DNA from: Fictibacillus aquaticus
GTDB taxonomy: Bacteria; Bacillota; Bacilli; Bacillales; Fictibacillaceae
Assembly: GCF_002245695.1 (NCBI RefSeq)
Contig: NZ_NOII01000003.1
Coordinates: 248,001-312,000 of the forward strand
DNA length: 64,000 nt
Direction: 5' to 3'
The number at the start of each line of letters is the position of its first letter. The stretch's first letter is position 1. Position numbers and translations under genes: made by a program. Below are positions 33,192 through 42,033 of the stretch, in pieces. Under the pieces are notes generated by a model. The model was given only the letters and a program-made list of their open reading frames with translations, did no database searches and had not been told where the DNA came from.

Positions 33192-33968
33192 TTAGATATA
33201 GCGCTGAATCAGCTGCTCCAGCTCACGGCCAAGCACCTGCGGGTTCTGCAGCTGAGTTTGAGTCAGGCTCACGCGGACCTTGCGTTCGTCCATGTCCATC
33301 GCTTCCTCCAGCATCCCGAAAAGGCCTTTTGCTTTTTTGTCGATTTCAAGCAGCAGCTCGATTCCTGTGCCTTGGCGCATCATGATCACTTCTAGCTCAT
33401 CCAGCTTGCGGTAGAACGCTCCGCTCATCGGCACGAACTCGAATTCCTGAACGAACGGCATGTGTGAGCGAAGGTATCGCGGTGCCAGTTCGCAGTTTGC
33501 TTTTCGCAGCTTGAAGCCAATGTGCTCGACCGCTTCGAAAACAGCTGAAGCCGATGCATCTGGGAGTACTTTTATATAGTCGTTATCAGTAGGGTCGACA
33601 GCCATCTGGATGTCGAGGCCCGTCTTGATCCAAACCGGCGTGTGGCCGATCGTGTAAGGCGTCTCAGATGGAAGAGTGAACGAGAATGGAATTTCTTCGT
33701 TTTGATTTGCGGCGATTTTCAGCTGTGATGCGGCTGTATACTTGGCGACCGCCGTCGTTTCGCGGACCTTCTTATCATCGACTTCTCTGTAATATTCAGT
33801 CATCACATAAAGAGTGATGTGATCGATGTCCTGCTCCACTTTTCCGCCGTAAATCTTTACCGTGCCGGTTACATTTTCTCCAGGGTAATATGTATCTTTA
33901 TCTAAAACAGTATCAACTTTCGCTGCGCCGATCCCGACGCTTGCAAACATGCGGTTAACAAATGACAT
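33192..33968 (-). CDS. spo0M: Sporulation-control protein Spo0M
   Basis: 258 residues from the ATG at 33968; the ATG six bases earlier is too close to GGAGG. MSFVNRMFASVGIGAAKVDTVLDKDTYYPGENVTG is the arrestin-like opening of Spo0M. IGHTPVWIKTGLDIQMAVDPTDNDYI and PRYLRSHMPFVQEFEF follow as in the family. Length equals the B. subtilis protein, which influences entry into sporulation and is controlled by sigma-H and sigma-W. A sigma-W-like promoter lies about 100 bases upstream. Confidence 0.94.
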   Translation of the reverse strand: MSFVNRMFASVGIGAAKVDTVLDKDTYYPGENVTGTVKIYGGKVEQDIDHITLYVMTEYYREVDDKKVRETTAVAKYTAASQLKIAANQNEEIPFSFTLPSETPYTIGHTPVWIKTGLDIQMAVDPTDNDYIKVLPDASASAVFEAVEHIGFKLRKANCELAPRYLRSHMPFVQEFEFVPMSGAFYRKLDELEVIMMRQGTGIELLLEIDKKAKGLFGMLEEAMDMDERKVRVSLTQTQLQNPQVLGRELEQLIQRYI

Positions 33969-34068
33969 GGTCATGACCTCCTGAAAATGTTTTCTCCACT
34001 TTATACGGAGTATTCATTGAAAAAGATTCAAGGGGACACAAAAATATCCTGCTACTTGATCTGAACTT

Positions 34069-34094
34069 TCCGAAAAAAAAGACTTCTTGTTTCA
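34069..34094 (-). promoter_or_regulatory. Sigma-W-like promoter of spo0M
   Basis: Minus strand TGAAAC, exactly 16 bp, then CGGA (consensus TGAAAC-N16-CGTA). The spacer contains a T8 run, as common for ECF promoters. One mismatch in the -10. Confidence 0.45.
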
Positions 34095-34105
34095 ACCGCT
34101 TACAT
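34091..34105 (-). promoter_or_regulatory. cre-like site upstream of pta
   Basis: Minus strand ATGTAAGCGGTTGAA differs from WTGNAANCGNWNNCW at one fixed position. CcpA activates pta in B. subtilis from an upstream cre. It overlaps the -35 of the sigma-W-like spo0M promoter. Confidence 0.45.
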
Positions 34106-34201
34106 GAAGGGGGATAGGTTTAAATAGGGGATGAAAAGGAGTAAGCTGTAGGTGAGATTATATTTAATTAGACGCAACCTAATTTAGGAGGTTTTTTTAC
34201 T

Positions 34202-35173
34202 GTGAGTGATTTATTTCTTGATTTGAAAAATAAAGTACAGCAGGCGAACCCGATTATCGTGTTTCCTGAAGGCACTGACGAGCGCATTTTGGAAGCGGCG
34301 AGCCGTCTCGCAAGCGAAAAAGTGCTGCAGCCAATTTTAGTAGGAAACGTATCTGAAGTAGAAGGTCTTGCGGGCAAGCTTGGCCACGACCTATCTGGCG
34401 TACAAATTCTAGATCCAAAAGAATACGAAGGCTTCGACGAGCTTGTCGCTGCATTTGTAGAACGCCGCAAAGGCAAGGCGACAGAAGAGCAGGCGCGCAA
34501 AGCACTTCTGGACGGCAACTATTTTGGCACGATGCTCGTGTTTACCGGAAAAGCGCATGGCTTAGTGAGCGGTGCTGCGCATTCAACAGCTGACACGGTA
34601 CGTCCGGCTCTTCAAATCATTAAAACAAAAGAAGGCGTCAAGAAAACGTCCGGCGCGTTCATCATGGTAAAAGGCGACGAGAAGTATGTGTTCGCCGACT
34701 GCGCGATCAACATCTCGCCATCGAGCCAGGATCTTGCTGAGTCTGCGGTCGTGAGCGCGCACACGGCACGCGTTTTCGGAATAGACCCAAAAGTAGCGCT
34801 GCTGTCGTTCTCGACTAAAGGATCTGCGAACTCTCCTGAAACGGAAAAAGTAGTTGAAGCGACAAAGCTTTTGGCTGACATGAACCCAGACTTCCCGTTT
34901 GACGGCGAGCTTCAGTTCGATGCAGCGTTCGTGCCGTCTGTGGCACAGAAAAAAGCCCCGGATTCATTGATTAAAGGCGAAGCGAACGTTTTCTTGTTCC
35001 CGAGCCTTGAAGCAGGGAACATCGGCTACAAAATGGTGCAGCGCCTAGGCGGTTACGAGGCAATCGGACCGATTCTTCAAGGACTGAACATGCCGGTCAA
35101 CGACCTGTCACGCGGCTGTAACGCAGAGGATGTGTACAAGCTCGCGCTGATCACGGCGATGCAGGCACTATAA
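34202..35173 (+). CDS. pta: Phosphate acetyltransferase
   Basis: 323 residues, GTG start eight bases after AGGAGG. It converts acetyl-CoA and phosphate to acetyl phosphate for overflow acetate production. Family marks: IIVFPEGTDERILEAA, GTMLVFTGKAHGLVSGAAHSTADTVRPALQIIKTK, FADCAINISPSSQDLAESAVVSA, LSFSTKGSANSPE and RLGGYEAIGPILQGLNMPVNDLSRGC. It is the short, single-domain Pta form. Monocistronic with terminator; a cre-like site lies upstream. Confidence 0.96.
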   Translation: MSDLFLDLKNKVQQANPIIVFPEGTDERILEAASRLASEKVLQPILVGNVSEVEGLAGKLGHDLSGVQILDPKEYEGFDELVAAFVERRKGKATEEQARKALLDGNYFGTMLVFTGKAHGLVSGAAHSTADTVRPALQIIKTKEGVKKTSGAFIMVKGDEKYVFADCAINISPSSQDLAESAVVSAHTARVFGIDPKVALLSFSTKGSANSPETEKVVEATKLLADMNPDFPFDGELQFDAAFVPSVAQKKAPDSLIKGEANVFLFPSLEAGNIGYKMVQRLGGYEAIGPILQGLNMPVNDLSRGCNAEDVYKLALITAMQAL

Positions 35174-35185
35174 TAAAAAACGTGA

Positions 35186-35217
35186 AACAGACTCGATTGA
35201 TCTCGGGTCTGTTTTTT
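35186..35217 (+). terminator. Terminator of pta
   Basis: AACAGAC/GTCTGTT stem, then T6. Confidence 0.8.
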
Positions 35218-35309
35218 CATGTACTGTAATGGAAAGCTTTCATGTGAATTCAGGCGATGACTTGGGAATAATAGAAGCAGAAGCAAATTTATGAGAAGGA
35301 TTGATAGAT

Positions 35310-36350
35310 ATGAAAGCAGTTGTTGTAACAGGCTACGGAGACGTAGATAAATTAGATGTCGTGGAAAGACCGATTCCTGAACCAAAAGCGCATGAAGTAC
35401 TCGTTAAAGTAAAGGCTTGTGCCATTAATAATACGGAAATCTGGATGAGAGAAGGAGCATACGGCAAGGGGGAAAAGTCGGGCTGGCGGCCTGAAGGGGT
35501 GGAATTCCCGAGAGTTCCAGGCTCAGATATTACTGGGACCGTTGTGAAAATAGGAAAAGATGTGGATCCTGCTATGCTAGAAAAGAATGTTGTCCTTTTT
35601 CCTTTTACATCGAGCGGAAAAGAAGGAGAAGAACATATTTCTGAAGACATGTCCTTTATCGGTTCGGAATACGATGGAGGTTATGCCGAGTATGTCGTTT
35701 GGCCGGCAGAACTATGCTTTGATATGCCACTATCAAGTTTTACGGAAAGTGCCGTGTTCTCAGTCAGCGGCATGACGGCGTGGCACATGGTCGAGCAAAT
35801 ACAAGCCAAGCCGCAAGAGACGATCCTTGTTACAGGAGCAAACGGCGGTGTAGGTTCGTTAAACGTCCAGATAGCAGCTAACGTATTTGGAGCTAGAGTC
35901 ATTGCTGTCGTTGGCGATTTGTCGTTAGAAAACAAAATGAAAGAATTGGGTGCAGCACATGTGGTGTCGTACAAGTCAAACTCTCTTGCAGAAGAAATAA
36001 TAGAGTGGAATGGCGGTCCTATAGACTCCGTGCTAGATGTCGTGGGAGATGCATTGTTCGCGACATCTCTTGAAGTGTTAAAGAATGGCGGCAAATTCTG
36101 CACTTCAGGTTCAGCGGGCGGTCAGAAAACAGAGCTGGATTTGAGAACGCTGTATTTAAAGCACATCACTATGTTTGGCTCAGTTTTAGGGACGCGGTCC
36201 GAGTTTAAAAAGATGCTTGATGCCATCGCGAATAAGAAAATCGTACCCGTTATCGACCGGACGTTTCCGCTTGAAAAAGCAAGAGATGCTCAGCTTTATT
36301 TTAAAAAATCAGGGAAACTGGGGAAGATTGTTTTGCTGCCGGAGGAATGA
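35310..36350 (+). CDS. Zinc-independent MDR-family oxidoreductase (quinone reductase-like)
   Basis: 346 residues from the ATG at 35310 (AGAAGGA upstream). The N-terminal GroES-like domain reads MKAVVVTGYGDVDKLDVVERPIPEPKAHEVLVKVKACAINN. The nucleotide motif is ILVTGANGGVGSLNVQIAANVFGARVIAVVG. The structural-zinc cysteines and the GHE motif of alcohol dehydrogenases are absent, so a quinone or enone reductase role is more likely. This is the first gene of an accessory block between pta and lipL. Confidence 0.85.
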   Translation: MKAVVVTGYGDVDKLDVVERPIPEPKAHEVLVKVKACAINNTEIWMREGAYGKGEKSGWRPEGVEFPRVPGSDITGTVVKIGKDVDPAMLEKNVVLFPFTSSGKEGEEHISEDMSFIGSEYDGGYAEYVVWPAELCFDMPLSSFTESAVFSVSGMTAWHMVEQIQAKPQETILVTGANGGVGSLNVQIAANVFGARVIAVVGDLSLENKMKELGAAHVVSYKSNSLAEEIIEWNGGPIDSVLDVVGDALFATSLEVLKNGGKFCTSGSAGGQKTELDLRTLYLKHITMFGSVLGTRSEFKKMLDAIANKKIVPVIDRTFPLEKARDAQLYFKKSGKLGKIVLLPEE

Positions 36351-36369
36351 TTCGATAAAAGTTGTAAAA

Positions 36370-36397
36370 GCGCATGGAATTTCCATGCGCTCTTTTT
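36370..36397 (+). terminator. Intrinsic terminator
   Basis: Perfect palindrome GCGCATGGAA/TTCCATGCGC, then CTCTTTTTG. Confidence 0.8.
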
Positions 36398-36473
36398 GTT
36401 TTTTAAAATACATTTACTAAAAATATCCTTTAAAATAAGAACAAGATGAATTTTATTTATAAGGAGCAAGACA

Positions 36474-37313
36474 ATGGTCAATTTTTTAAAACGAGCTGAA
36501 GAAGCAGCGGCTATATACAGTGCAAATCCGAAAGTGAAAGCGGTTCTGCTTGCAGGATCCGTCTCGCGCGGATGGCAGGATAAGTACTCTGATATTGAAA
36601 TCAACATTTTTTGGCAAGAAGATCCTACTGATATTGATCGAAAATCCGCGATTCAGCAGATGAACGGCGATATTCTTTCGTATTTTGAATACGAGGATGA
36701 AGAGTGGTCCGAGTCTTATATGTCTGAAGGCGTGAAGTTCGAGATCAGCAGTTTCCACTGTTCAACGGTGGAAGAAACCATCCATTGTGTGATGGAGTAT
36801 TTCTCGTCATCATTAGATGAACAGGCGCTGATAGCCGCGATTGAAGCGGGAACTGCGCTATATGGCAGAGAGTACATTGAGTCCTTGAAAAAGCAGATAG
36901 CGGTTTATCCCGAAAATTTAGCAAGAGTCATGATCGAATCGCGACTAGAAATGGGTTCGCGTTGGATGAATCGGACCGGGCTTGTCAGCCGAAAGGATTC
37001 TTTACTGCTGTTTACAACGATCGGACAGGTCCAGCAAAACTTGCTTGGCATCCTGCATGGTCTGAACGGTATGTATGTGCAGCATCCAGGCTTTAAATGG
37101 CTGCATAAAACGCTTAATCGGATGACGGTAAAACCCAAAAATGCTGCCGAGCGCTTTGAGAGAGTATTTACGTCTCCGCCGGCTGAAGCGGTAAGGATTA
37201 TGGAACAGCTTATTATGGAAGTCTATGACCTTGTAGATAAAAAATATCCTGACATGAATGTGGATCAATTTCGGCAAAAAGCGCAGATGGTAAAATTGAA
37301 CACGAATAGTTAA
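36474..37313 (+). CDS. Nucleotidyltransferase-fold protein (DUF4037-like)
   Basis: 279 residues. The pol-beta-type motif is [23 protein letters not shown] (residues 23-45): G-S, then D-x-E instead of the usual D-x-[11 protein letters not shown] could supply the third acidic residue. The C-terminal helical part resembles aminoglycoside-adenylyltransferase-like proteins. Substrate unknown; an antibiotic-modifying role is possible but not shown. It is 22 bases upstream of the frataxin-like gene. Confidence 0.75.
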   Translation: MVNFLKRAEEAAAIYSANPKVKAVLLAGSVSRGWQDKYSDIEINIFWQEDPTDIDRKSAIQQMNGDILSYFEYEDEEWSESYMSEGVKFEISSFHCSTVEETIHCVMEYFSSSLDEQALIAAIEAGTALYGREYIESLKKQIAVYPENLARVMIESRLEMGSRWMNRTGLVSRKDSLLLFTTIGQVQQNLLGILHGLNGMYVQHPGFKWLHKTLNRMTVKPKNAAERFERVFTSPPAEAVRIMEQLIMEVYDLVDKKYPDMNVDQFRQKAQMVKLNTNS

Positions 37314-37335
37314 AGTAAATCTAGGAGGGAACAGC

Positions 37336-37707
37336 ATGGAAGTTTTTAAAGAATTTTTAGCAAAGATAGATGACCCGCAGCATCGAGAACGAACTGAAGA
37401 AGTGTTAGGTTGGGTAGCTGGAAAATTTCCTGATTTAGAACCGAAAATTGCTTGGAATCAGCCTATGTTTACCGATCATGGGACATTTATCATTGGATTT
37501 AGCACCGCCAAGCAACATTTGGCTGTTGCTCCTGAAAGTGCTGGGATTCAACATTTTTCTGATGAAATCGTGAAGGCTGGCTATGATCATACCAAGCAGC
37601 TCGTACGTTTTCCATGGAATAAGCCGGTAGATTTTTCATTACTTGAGAGAATCATTGAGTTTAATATTTCGGAAAAAGCCGACTGTACCACATTCTGGCG
37701 GAAGTGA
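37336..37707 (+). CDS. fra: Frataxin-like iron chaperone (DUF1801, YdhG/Fra)
   Basis: 123 residues, GGAGGG upstream. The DUF1801 fold is clear: [46 protein letters not shown] and [23 protein letters not shown]. subtilis YdhG (Fra) is a frataxin-like iron donor for Fe-S and heme assembly and has the same length. Probably co-transcribed with the preceding gene. Confidence 0.82.
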   Translation: MEVFKEFLAKIDDPQHRERTEEVLGWVAGKFPDLEPKIAWNQPMFTDHGTFIIGFSTAKQHLAVAPESAGIQHFSDEIVKAGYDHTKQLVRFPWNKPVDFSLLERIIEFNISEKADCTTFWRK

Positions 37708-37725
37708 AAAATAGTTTAAGGGAAA

Positions 37726-37752
37726 AAGGACCTGATGTACGGGTTCTTTTTT
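37726..37752 (+). terminator. Weak intrinsic terminator
   Basis: AAGGACC pairs with GGTTCTT (one G-U), followed by a T-run. Confidence 0.6.
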
Positions 37753-37845
37753 TATTTTGCCGTAACACCTAAAAAAATTAGTATAATTTAGTAAAACCTT
37801 AAATCTTTTTCCATTTTTTCTCGTTAGCTTATTGGAGGTGAGGGT

Positions 37846-38406
37846 ATGACGGATGCTGAGCTGATTGCGGAGGCAAAAAACGGGAGCCAGGCGAGCCAGG
37901 AAATTCTGGTGCGGCGGCATTATAAGCTGGTGTTCAGCTTTCTTTACCGGATGACAGGTGAGAAGGAGCTGGCGATGGACCTGACACAGGAGACCTTCAT
38001 AAAATCATTGAACCAGCTGTCAAAATATAAGCCGATGTCTGACTTTAAAAGCTGGCTTTTGACCGTAGCAAGCAACCACGCCAAAGATTACCTGAAAAGC
38101 AGAAATCATAAAGACAGCCAGAATACATATGAGCTGCTTGAAAAGGATATGAAGCAGGGAAAAAGCGTGGCATCAATATTTGAAAAAAATGAAAAGCGCA
38201 AAGAAGTGAAGGAAGCGCTGTTGAGTCTGCCGGATTTTCAGCGGGAGGCGATCCTCCTTAAATACTATAACGATATGAAAATAGCCGAGATCGCATCGAT
38301 CACTAACGCGAGTGTGCCGACGGTCAAATCGAGACTCAAGCAAGGGCTTGGGAAGCTGAAACTTTACTTGAACAGAGGTGAGCGGGATGAAGAACGAACA
38401 GTTTGA
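37846..38406 (+). CDS. ECF sigma factor (SigY-like)
   Basis: 186 residues; GGAGGTGAGGG precedes the ATG. Sigma region 2 is FSFLYRMTGEKELAMDLTQETFIKSLNQLSKY with the -10-binding residues. Region 4 is LSLPDFQREAILLKYYNDMKIAEIASITNASVPTVKSRLKQGLGKLK, with the -35-reading helix. It overlaps the next gene by 20 bases. The operon sigma, membrane protein, ABC ATPase, ABC permease resembles sigY-yxlCDEFG of B. subtilis. I could not find a convincing auto-regulated ECF promoter upstream. Confidence 0.88.
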   Translation: MTDAELIAEAKNGSQASQEILVRRHYKLVFSFLYRMTGEKELAMDLTQETFIKSLNQLSKYKPMSDFKSWLLTVASNHAKDYLKSRNHKDSQNTYELLEKDMKQGKSVASIFEKNEKRKEVKEALLSLPDFQREAILLKYYNDMKIAEIASITNASVPTVKSRLKQGLGKLKLYLNRGERDEERTV

Positions 38407-39163
38407 CGAAGAGATTCAGGATTATTTGAGCCTCTATAAAGTGGACCTGCCGGATGAGGATGAGATGGAACGTTCCATTGCCGCCATCATGTCGAGCGTC
38501 CCGAAAAAGAAAAGCAGTCTCCTAGTATGGCAAAATGGTGCCCGGTCACTGTTGCAGAACAGTATTCGGGAGCTTATGCACTTTGGCGCGTTGTTCTGGG
38601 TTATAAACGTATTGTTCCTTATTCTCGGTGCCATCACTTTGATTGACCGCAGTGCGGATCCTTATTTAACAGCCTTTATTCTGGCTCCACTACCGTTTAT
38701 CACGGGAACCTATGAAATTTTTAAAAGCCGGGATGAGGGGCTCGTCGAGCTCGAGATGTCGCTTAAATACAATACTCACCAAGTTTTCTTATCACGGCTG
38801 GTTGCGGTGGGTGTTATGAATTTTGTACTCAATGCGGCATTATGCACGTTGTTCGCCAGCTTTTATCCGCAGATGCTCGTTGTTAAACTGCTGCTATGCT
38901 GGACCATACCATATGTATTTGTAACGGGTATCGCGTTTCTTTTTGCGATGAATGTAAGAAGCAGCATAGCGAGCGGAACTTTAGCTGCGGTCTGGTTTGC
39001 TTTCTGCTTCGGGTTCTTGCAGGGAGAAGAGTTTCAAAGAATGGTGATGCAAATGGATATAGTAACTGCCATAGCCATCCTTTTAATAGGTGTCATGCTT
39101 TGGGCGATAGGAGTACAGAGAATGAAGAAAATCACGATCGGGAGAGAAAACTATGAAGCTTAA
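38387..39163 (+). CDS. Membrane protein, probable anti-sigma factor
   Basis: 258 residues from the ATG at 38387 (AGAGGTGAGCG upstream), overlapping the sigma gene by 20 bases. The N-terminal ~70 residues are acidic and cytosolic (NEQFDEEIQDYLSLYKVDLPDEDEMERSI). Six TM helices follow (about 75-250). There is no zinc-finger (HxxxCxxC) motif. Position and topology suggest that it holds the sigma factor at the membrane; this is inference. Confidence 0.7.
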   Translation: MKNEQFDEEIQDYLSLYKVDLPDEDEMERSIAAIMSSVPKKKSSLLVWQNGARSLLQNSIRELMHFGALFWVINVLFLILGAITLIDRSADPYLTAFILAPLPFITGTYEIFKSRDEGLVELEMSLKYNTHQVFLSRLVAVGVMNFVLNAALCTLFASFYPQMLVVKLLLCWTIPYVFVTGIAFLFAMNVRSSIASGTLAAVWFAFCFGFLQGEEFQRMVMQMDIVTAIAILLIGVMLWAIGVQRMKKITIGRENYEA

Positions 39164-40025
39164 ACTAGAGAACGTATCAAAAGTTTTTGGTGATAAAAAG
39201 GCGGTCGACAACGTTACCACAGAGCTGACGAGCGGAGTGTACGGGTTTCTCGGGGCGAACGGATCGGGCAAGACAACGCTGATGAGAATGCTTGCTGCTG
39301 TATCGATGCCAACGTCAGGCGTCATCTCATTGAACGGTGAAGACATAAGCGATATGGGTGCCCGTTACCGCGATGTACTTGGATATCTGCCTCAGCATAT
39401 TGGCTTTTATAAAAGCTTTTCCGTTGAAAAGTTTTTACAGTATATTGCGAGTTTAAAAGGGCTGGAAAAAAGGGAGGCAAAGGAAAGGATTGCGGAGCTG
39501 CTAGAGATGGTGAACCTTTCTGAGAGCAAGAAGGTGAAGATGGGCAAACTGTCTGGCGGGATGAAACAGCGGGTCGGCATCGCGCAGGCGCTGCTGAACG
39601 ATCCGAAGGTGCTGATCGTCGATGAGCCGACTGCCGGTCTCGATCCGAAAGAACGGATCCGCTTCCGCAATCTTCTTGCCGAGATCGCCAGCGACCGTAT
39701 CGTTCTGCTGTCGACGCATATCGTGTCAGATATCGAGTATATCGCCAAGGAAATTTTAATCATGAAGGATGGGAGGCTCATTCAAAAGGATACGCCGCAA
39801 AACTTGATGAAACACATTGCGAGCAACGTGTGGAGCGTCGATGCGAGTGATGCGGAAATTCCGTCTTATCAGGCATCGTATAAAGTCGGCAATATTACGA
39901 GAAGAGCGGAAGGCATCGATCTGAGAATAATTTCCGAGAAGAAGCCGGCACCTCAGGCTGTCAATGTGCCCGTTAATCTTGAAGATCTATATTTGTATTA
40001 CTTTGATGAAGAGGTGGGCGCATGA
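39153..40025 (+). CDS. ABC transporter ATP-binding protein (ECF-sigma operon)
   Basis: 290 residues, GGGAGAG upstream, overlapping its neighbours by 11 and 4 bases. Walker A GANGSGKTTLMR, Q-loop YLPQHIGFY, signature LSGGMKQRVGIAQALL, Walker B VLIVDEPTAGLDPKE, switch LSTHIVSDIE. The C-terminal tail is the extension seen in YxlF/BcrA-like exporters. Works with the permease gene that follows. Confidence 0.9.
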   Translation: MKLKLENVSKVFGDKKAVDNVTTELTSGVYGFLGANGSGKTTLMRMLAAVSMPTSGVISLNGEDISDMGARYRDVLGYLPQHIGFYKSFSVEKFLQYIASLKGLEKREAKERIAELLEMVNLSESKKVKMGKLSGGMKQRVGIAQALLNDPKVLIVDEPTAGLDPKERIRFRNLLAEIASDRIVLLSTHIVSDIEYIAKEILIMKDGRLIQKDTPQNLMKHIASNVWSVDASDAEIPSYQASYKVGNITRRAEGIDLRIISEKKPAPQAVNVPVNLEDLYLYYFDEEVGA

Positions 40026-41155
40026 GTTTGTTCAAGTGGGAGTTAAAAAAGATTTTTCAGCAGAAAACGATTTATATCGTAGCGGTGTTCCTGCTTGGGT
40101 TTTTATCGCTGAATGCTTTTGATAGAGAGGATAGAAGCGCGAATCGAGAGGTGTATCGCGAGTGGGCGGGCCCGTTTACGGCGGGAAAACTGGAAAAAGC
40201 AAACAAGCTGAATGAGGAATTAACAAAAAAACTTCCGGAAAATGAAGATTTAGGTGTGTTAAGCGCACGTGAACGCGTAGAGTATGGACTAGGCGAAACA
40301 CTCGCCTACAGCCAGAACAGTGTTGATCAGGCAAAAAATGCGATGGCACGTCTAGATAAGCGCATTAAGAAAGCGGAAGCTAAAGGCGATGATTCGGCGG
40401 TCAGTAAGCTGAAGCTGGAGAAGCAGATGTTCAGTAAAGTGGAGGTCAATACATTTGCTTACCATGACGCACCGCAGGAAGTGGTAGACACAGTCAACAC
40501 GTTCGGCCTCGTTTTCTCAGGACTGCTGCTGGTGGTCGGCCTCGCTGGAATTTATTCGAACGAACGGTCATCTGGTGTGGAGAACTACATCCTGAGCGCA
40601 AAGAACGGGCGAGAAAAAATAATGCGCGCGAAACTGTATGCTGCCTTTCTTTATTCACTGGCTGTTGTTGTGGTTTGGGAGCTGTACAGCCTTGGTGTTT
40701 GGACGTATTTATACGGAACAGACGGCTGGAACCTGCCAATTCAGTATTCGTTCAAGTATTATTTCTCACCGTATAGTATGACGTTTACGGAATATCACTT
40801 CATGCAGATGGGGCTTCATTTGCTAGCCACACTCGCTCTAGCAGGAGTGATTGTGATCGTATCGATGATATCCCGTTCGTCAATGATCGCCCTATTTGGT
40901 GCCGGAGTGGTGTTCGGGTTTCCGGTTTTCGTTGAAAGCATGCTTGGCATGGAGGATGGCTGGGTGAATAAGCTGCTTACCTACAGCCTTACAAACATCA
41001 TGAAAGTAGAAGGATTGTTTATGAACTTTAAATCAGTCAGTTTGCTTGGTATGCCAGTAATCGCACCATATATCGGGATCGCGGTATCCATCATAATTCT
41101 TGCGCTGGCGGTTTATTTTACGAGATTCCTTATTGTCAGGAAGCAGGTTGCTTAA
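40022..41155 (+). CDS. ABC permease (ECF-sigma operon)
   Basis: 377 residues starting within the ATGA overlap. One N-terminal TM helix (16-34) is followed by a long outer loop with a helical, lysine-rich stretch (about 50-150), then five or six TM helices. The pattern fits YxlG/ABC-2 permeases of lantibiotic- or peptide-resistance exporters. Substrate unknown. Transcription ends in the hairpin at 41168. Confidence 0.82.
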   Translation: MSLFKWELKKIFQQKTIYIVAVFLLGFLSLNAFDREDRSANREVYREWAGPFTAGKLEKANKLNEELTKKLPENEDLGVLSARERVEYGLGETLAYSQNSVDQAKNAMARLDKRIKKAEAKGDDSAVSKLKLEKQMFSKVEVNTFAYHDAPQEVVDTVNTFGLVFSGLLLVVGLAGIYSNERSSGVENYILSAKNGREKIMRAKLYAAFLYSLAVVVVWELYSLGVWTYLYGTDGWNLPIQYSFKYYFSPYSMTFTEYHFMQMGLHLLATLALAGVIVIVSMISRSSMIALFGAGVVFGFPVFVESMLGMEDGWVNKLLTYSLTNIMKVEGLFMNFKSVSLLGMPVIAPYIGIAVSIIILALAVYFTRFLIVRKQVA

Positions 41156-41167
41156 AAAATTAGGAGG

Positions 41168-41191
41168 GAAACCCTAGGATGCTAGGGTTTC
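41168..41191. terminator. Hairpin between convergent genes
   Basis: GAAACCCTAG/CTAGGGTTTC perfect 10-bp stem; T-content on either side is modest. Confidence 0.6.
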
Positions 41192-41198
41192 TCTCTAT

Positions 41199-41723
41199 TT
41201 ATTTTAATGGAACGCTAGTCTCTGTACCGCTTTGAACAATGACTGCATTCTCTATATTCTTTGTTTTTTTCTTATCAATTGCGATTACAAACGTCCTTGG
41301 AGTTGCATCATCCGTGCATGCACCGTCTGGCACTGTCAAAGGTACATTTAGCGTTTTATTGTCCGCGCTCAGATTCATATTTTTAATCTTGAGTGAACAG
41401 CTCCCAGACTCATGAACGCCAATGAAGAAAACATCTTTTTCCTTCAAGTCTACGTTCGGCATTTTATTTTGAAAAGCATATAAGTTCCAAGCATCTTCAA
41501 ATTCAGATGTATTAACGGCTTTTTTTACTAAATATTGAAAGTGAGGCGTTTCTTTTCTTTCAAACGCAATGTCATGAAAAGTATCAGGCAGCGTTTTTTC
41601 GCTGGCTATAAGATCGAAGGCAATTTGATTTTCTGAAACATCATTACTGCCGTTGCTGCAGCCAAATGCAAAAAACAGCGACATAAACAAAGCAAGTGAA
41701 AGTATAAAAATAACGTTTTTCAT
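41199..41723 (-). CDS. Lipoprotein with PrcB-like C-terminal domain
   Basis: 174 residues from the ATG at 41723. Lipobox FFAFGC anchors the protein outside the membrane. Residues 95-160 contain DLKEKDVFFIGVHESGSCSLKIKNMNL and TPRTFVIAIDK, resembling the protease-complex-associated PrcB_C domain. Role unknown. It lies beyond the lipL terminator on the same strand. Confidence 0.72.
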   Translation of the reverse strand: MKNVIFILSLALFMSLFFAFGCSNGSNDVSENQIAFDLIASEKTLPDTFHDIAFERKETPHFQYLVKKAVNTSEFEDAWNLYAFQNKMPNVDLKEKDVFFIGVHESGSCSLKIKNMNLSADNKTLNVPLTVPDGACTDDATPRTFVIAIDKKKTKNIENAVIVQSGTETSVPLK

Positions 41724-41792
41724 GTGATACACGCCCTTTCTAAAAAGATTAGACGAAATTTAATGGTTAAAGTTTCTGAGAAGCCAAATAAC

Positions 41793-41824
41793 AAAGGGTG
41801 TCCTGCGGCAGCAGAACACCCTTT
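41793..41824 (-). terminator. Terminator downstream of lipL and the GCAAATAAA array
   Basis: AAAGGGTGT/ACACCCTTT stem with an inner CTGC-rich loop; TTTGTTATTT follows on the minus strand. Confidence 0.6.
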
Positions 41825-41841
41825 CAGCATGTAGGATTTCA

Positions 41842-41992
41842 TTTATTTGCAGATTCCGATGGTTTATTTGCGAATCTTCAAGTTTTATTTGCGAATCCTG
41901 AGGGTTTATTTGCAGATCTGAAAATTTGTTTGCAGTACCAATTTTTATTTATTCTTCGACACGTTTATTTGCATAAACGCCGCTTTATTTGC
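41842..41992 (-). repeat. GCAAATAAA array, eight sites at 19-21 bp spacing
   Basis: On the plus strand TTTATTTGC starts at 41842, 41863, 41884, 41905, 41925 (TTTGTTTGC), 41944 (TTTATTTAT), 41964 and 41984. It is the same motif as the array at 13237, in the opposite orientation. It lies between the lipL stop and the lipL terminator, so it should be transcribed as 3' UTR. Confidence 0.82.
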
Positions 41993-42033
41993 GCCGCCGC
42001 GACATCAGCCTCGCCAGCACCACAAGCCAATCA

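Noticed and set aside
37760-37835. Auto-regulated ECF promoter before the sigma gene
   Set aside because: AAC-like and CGT-like elements were found only at wrong distances (19-23 bp).
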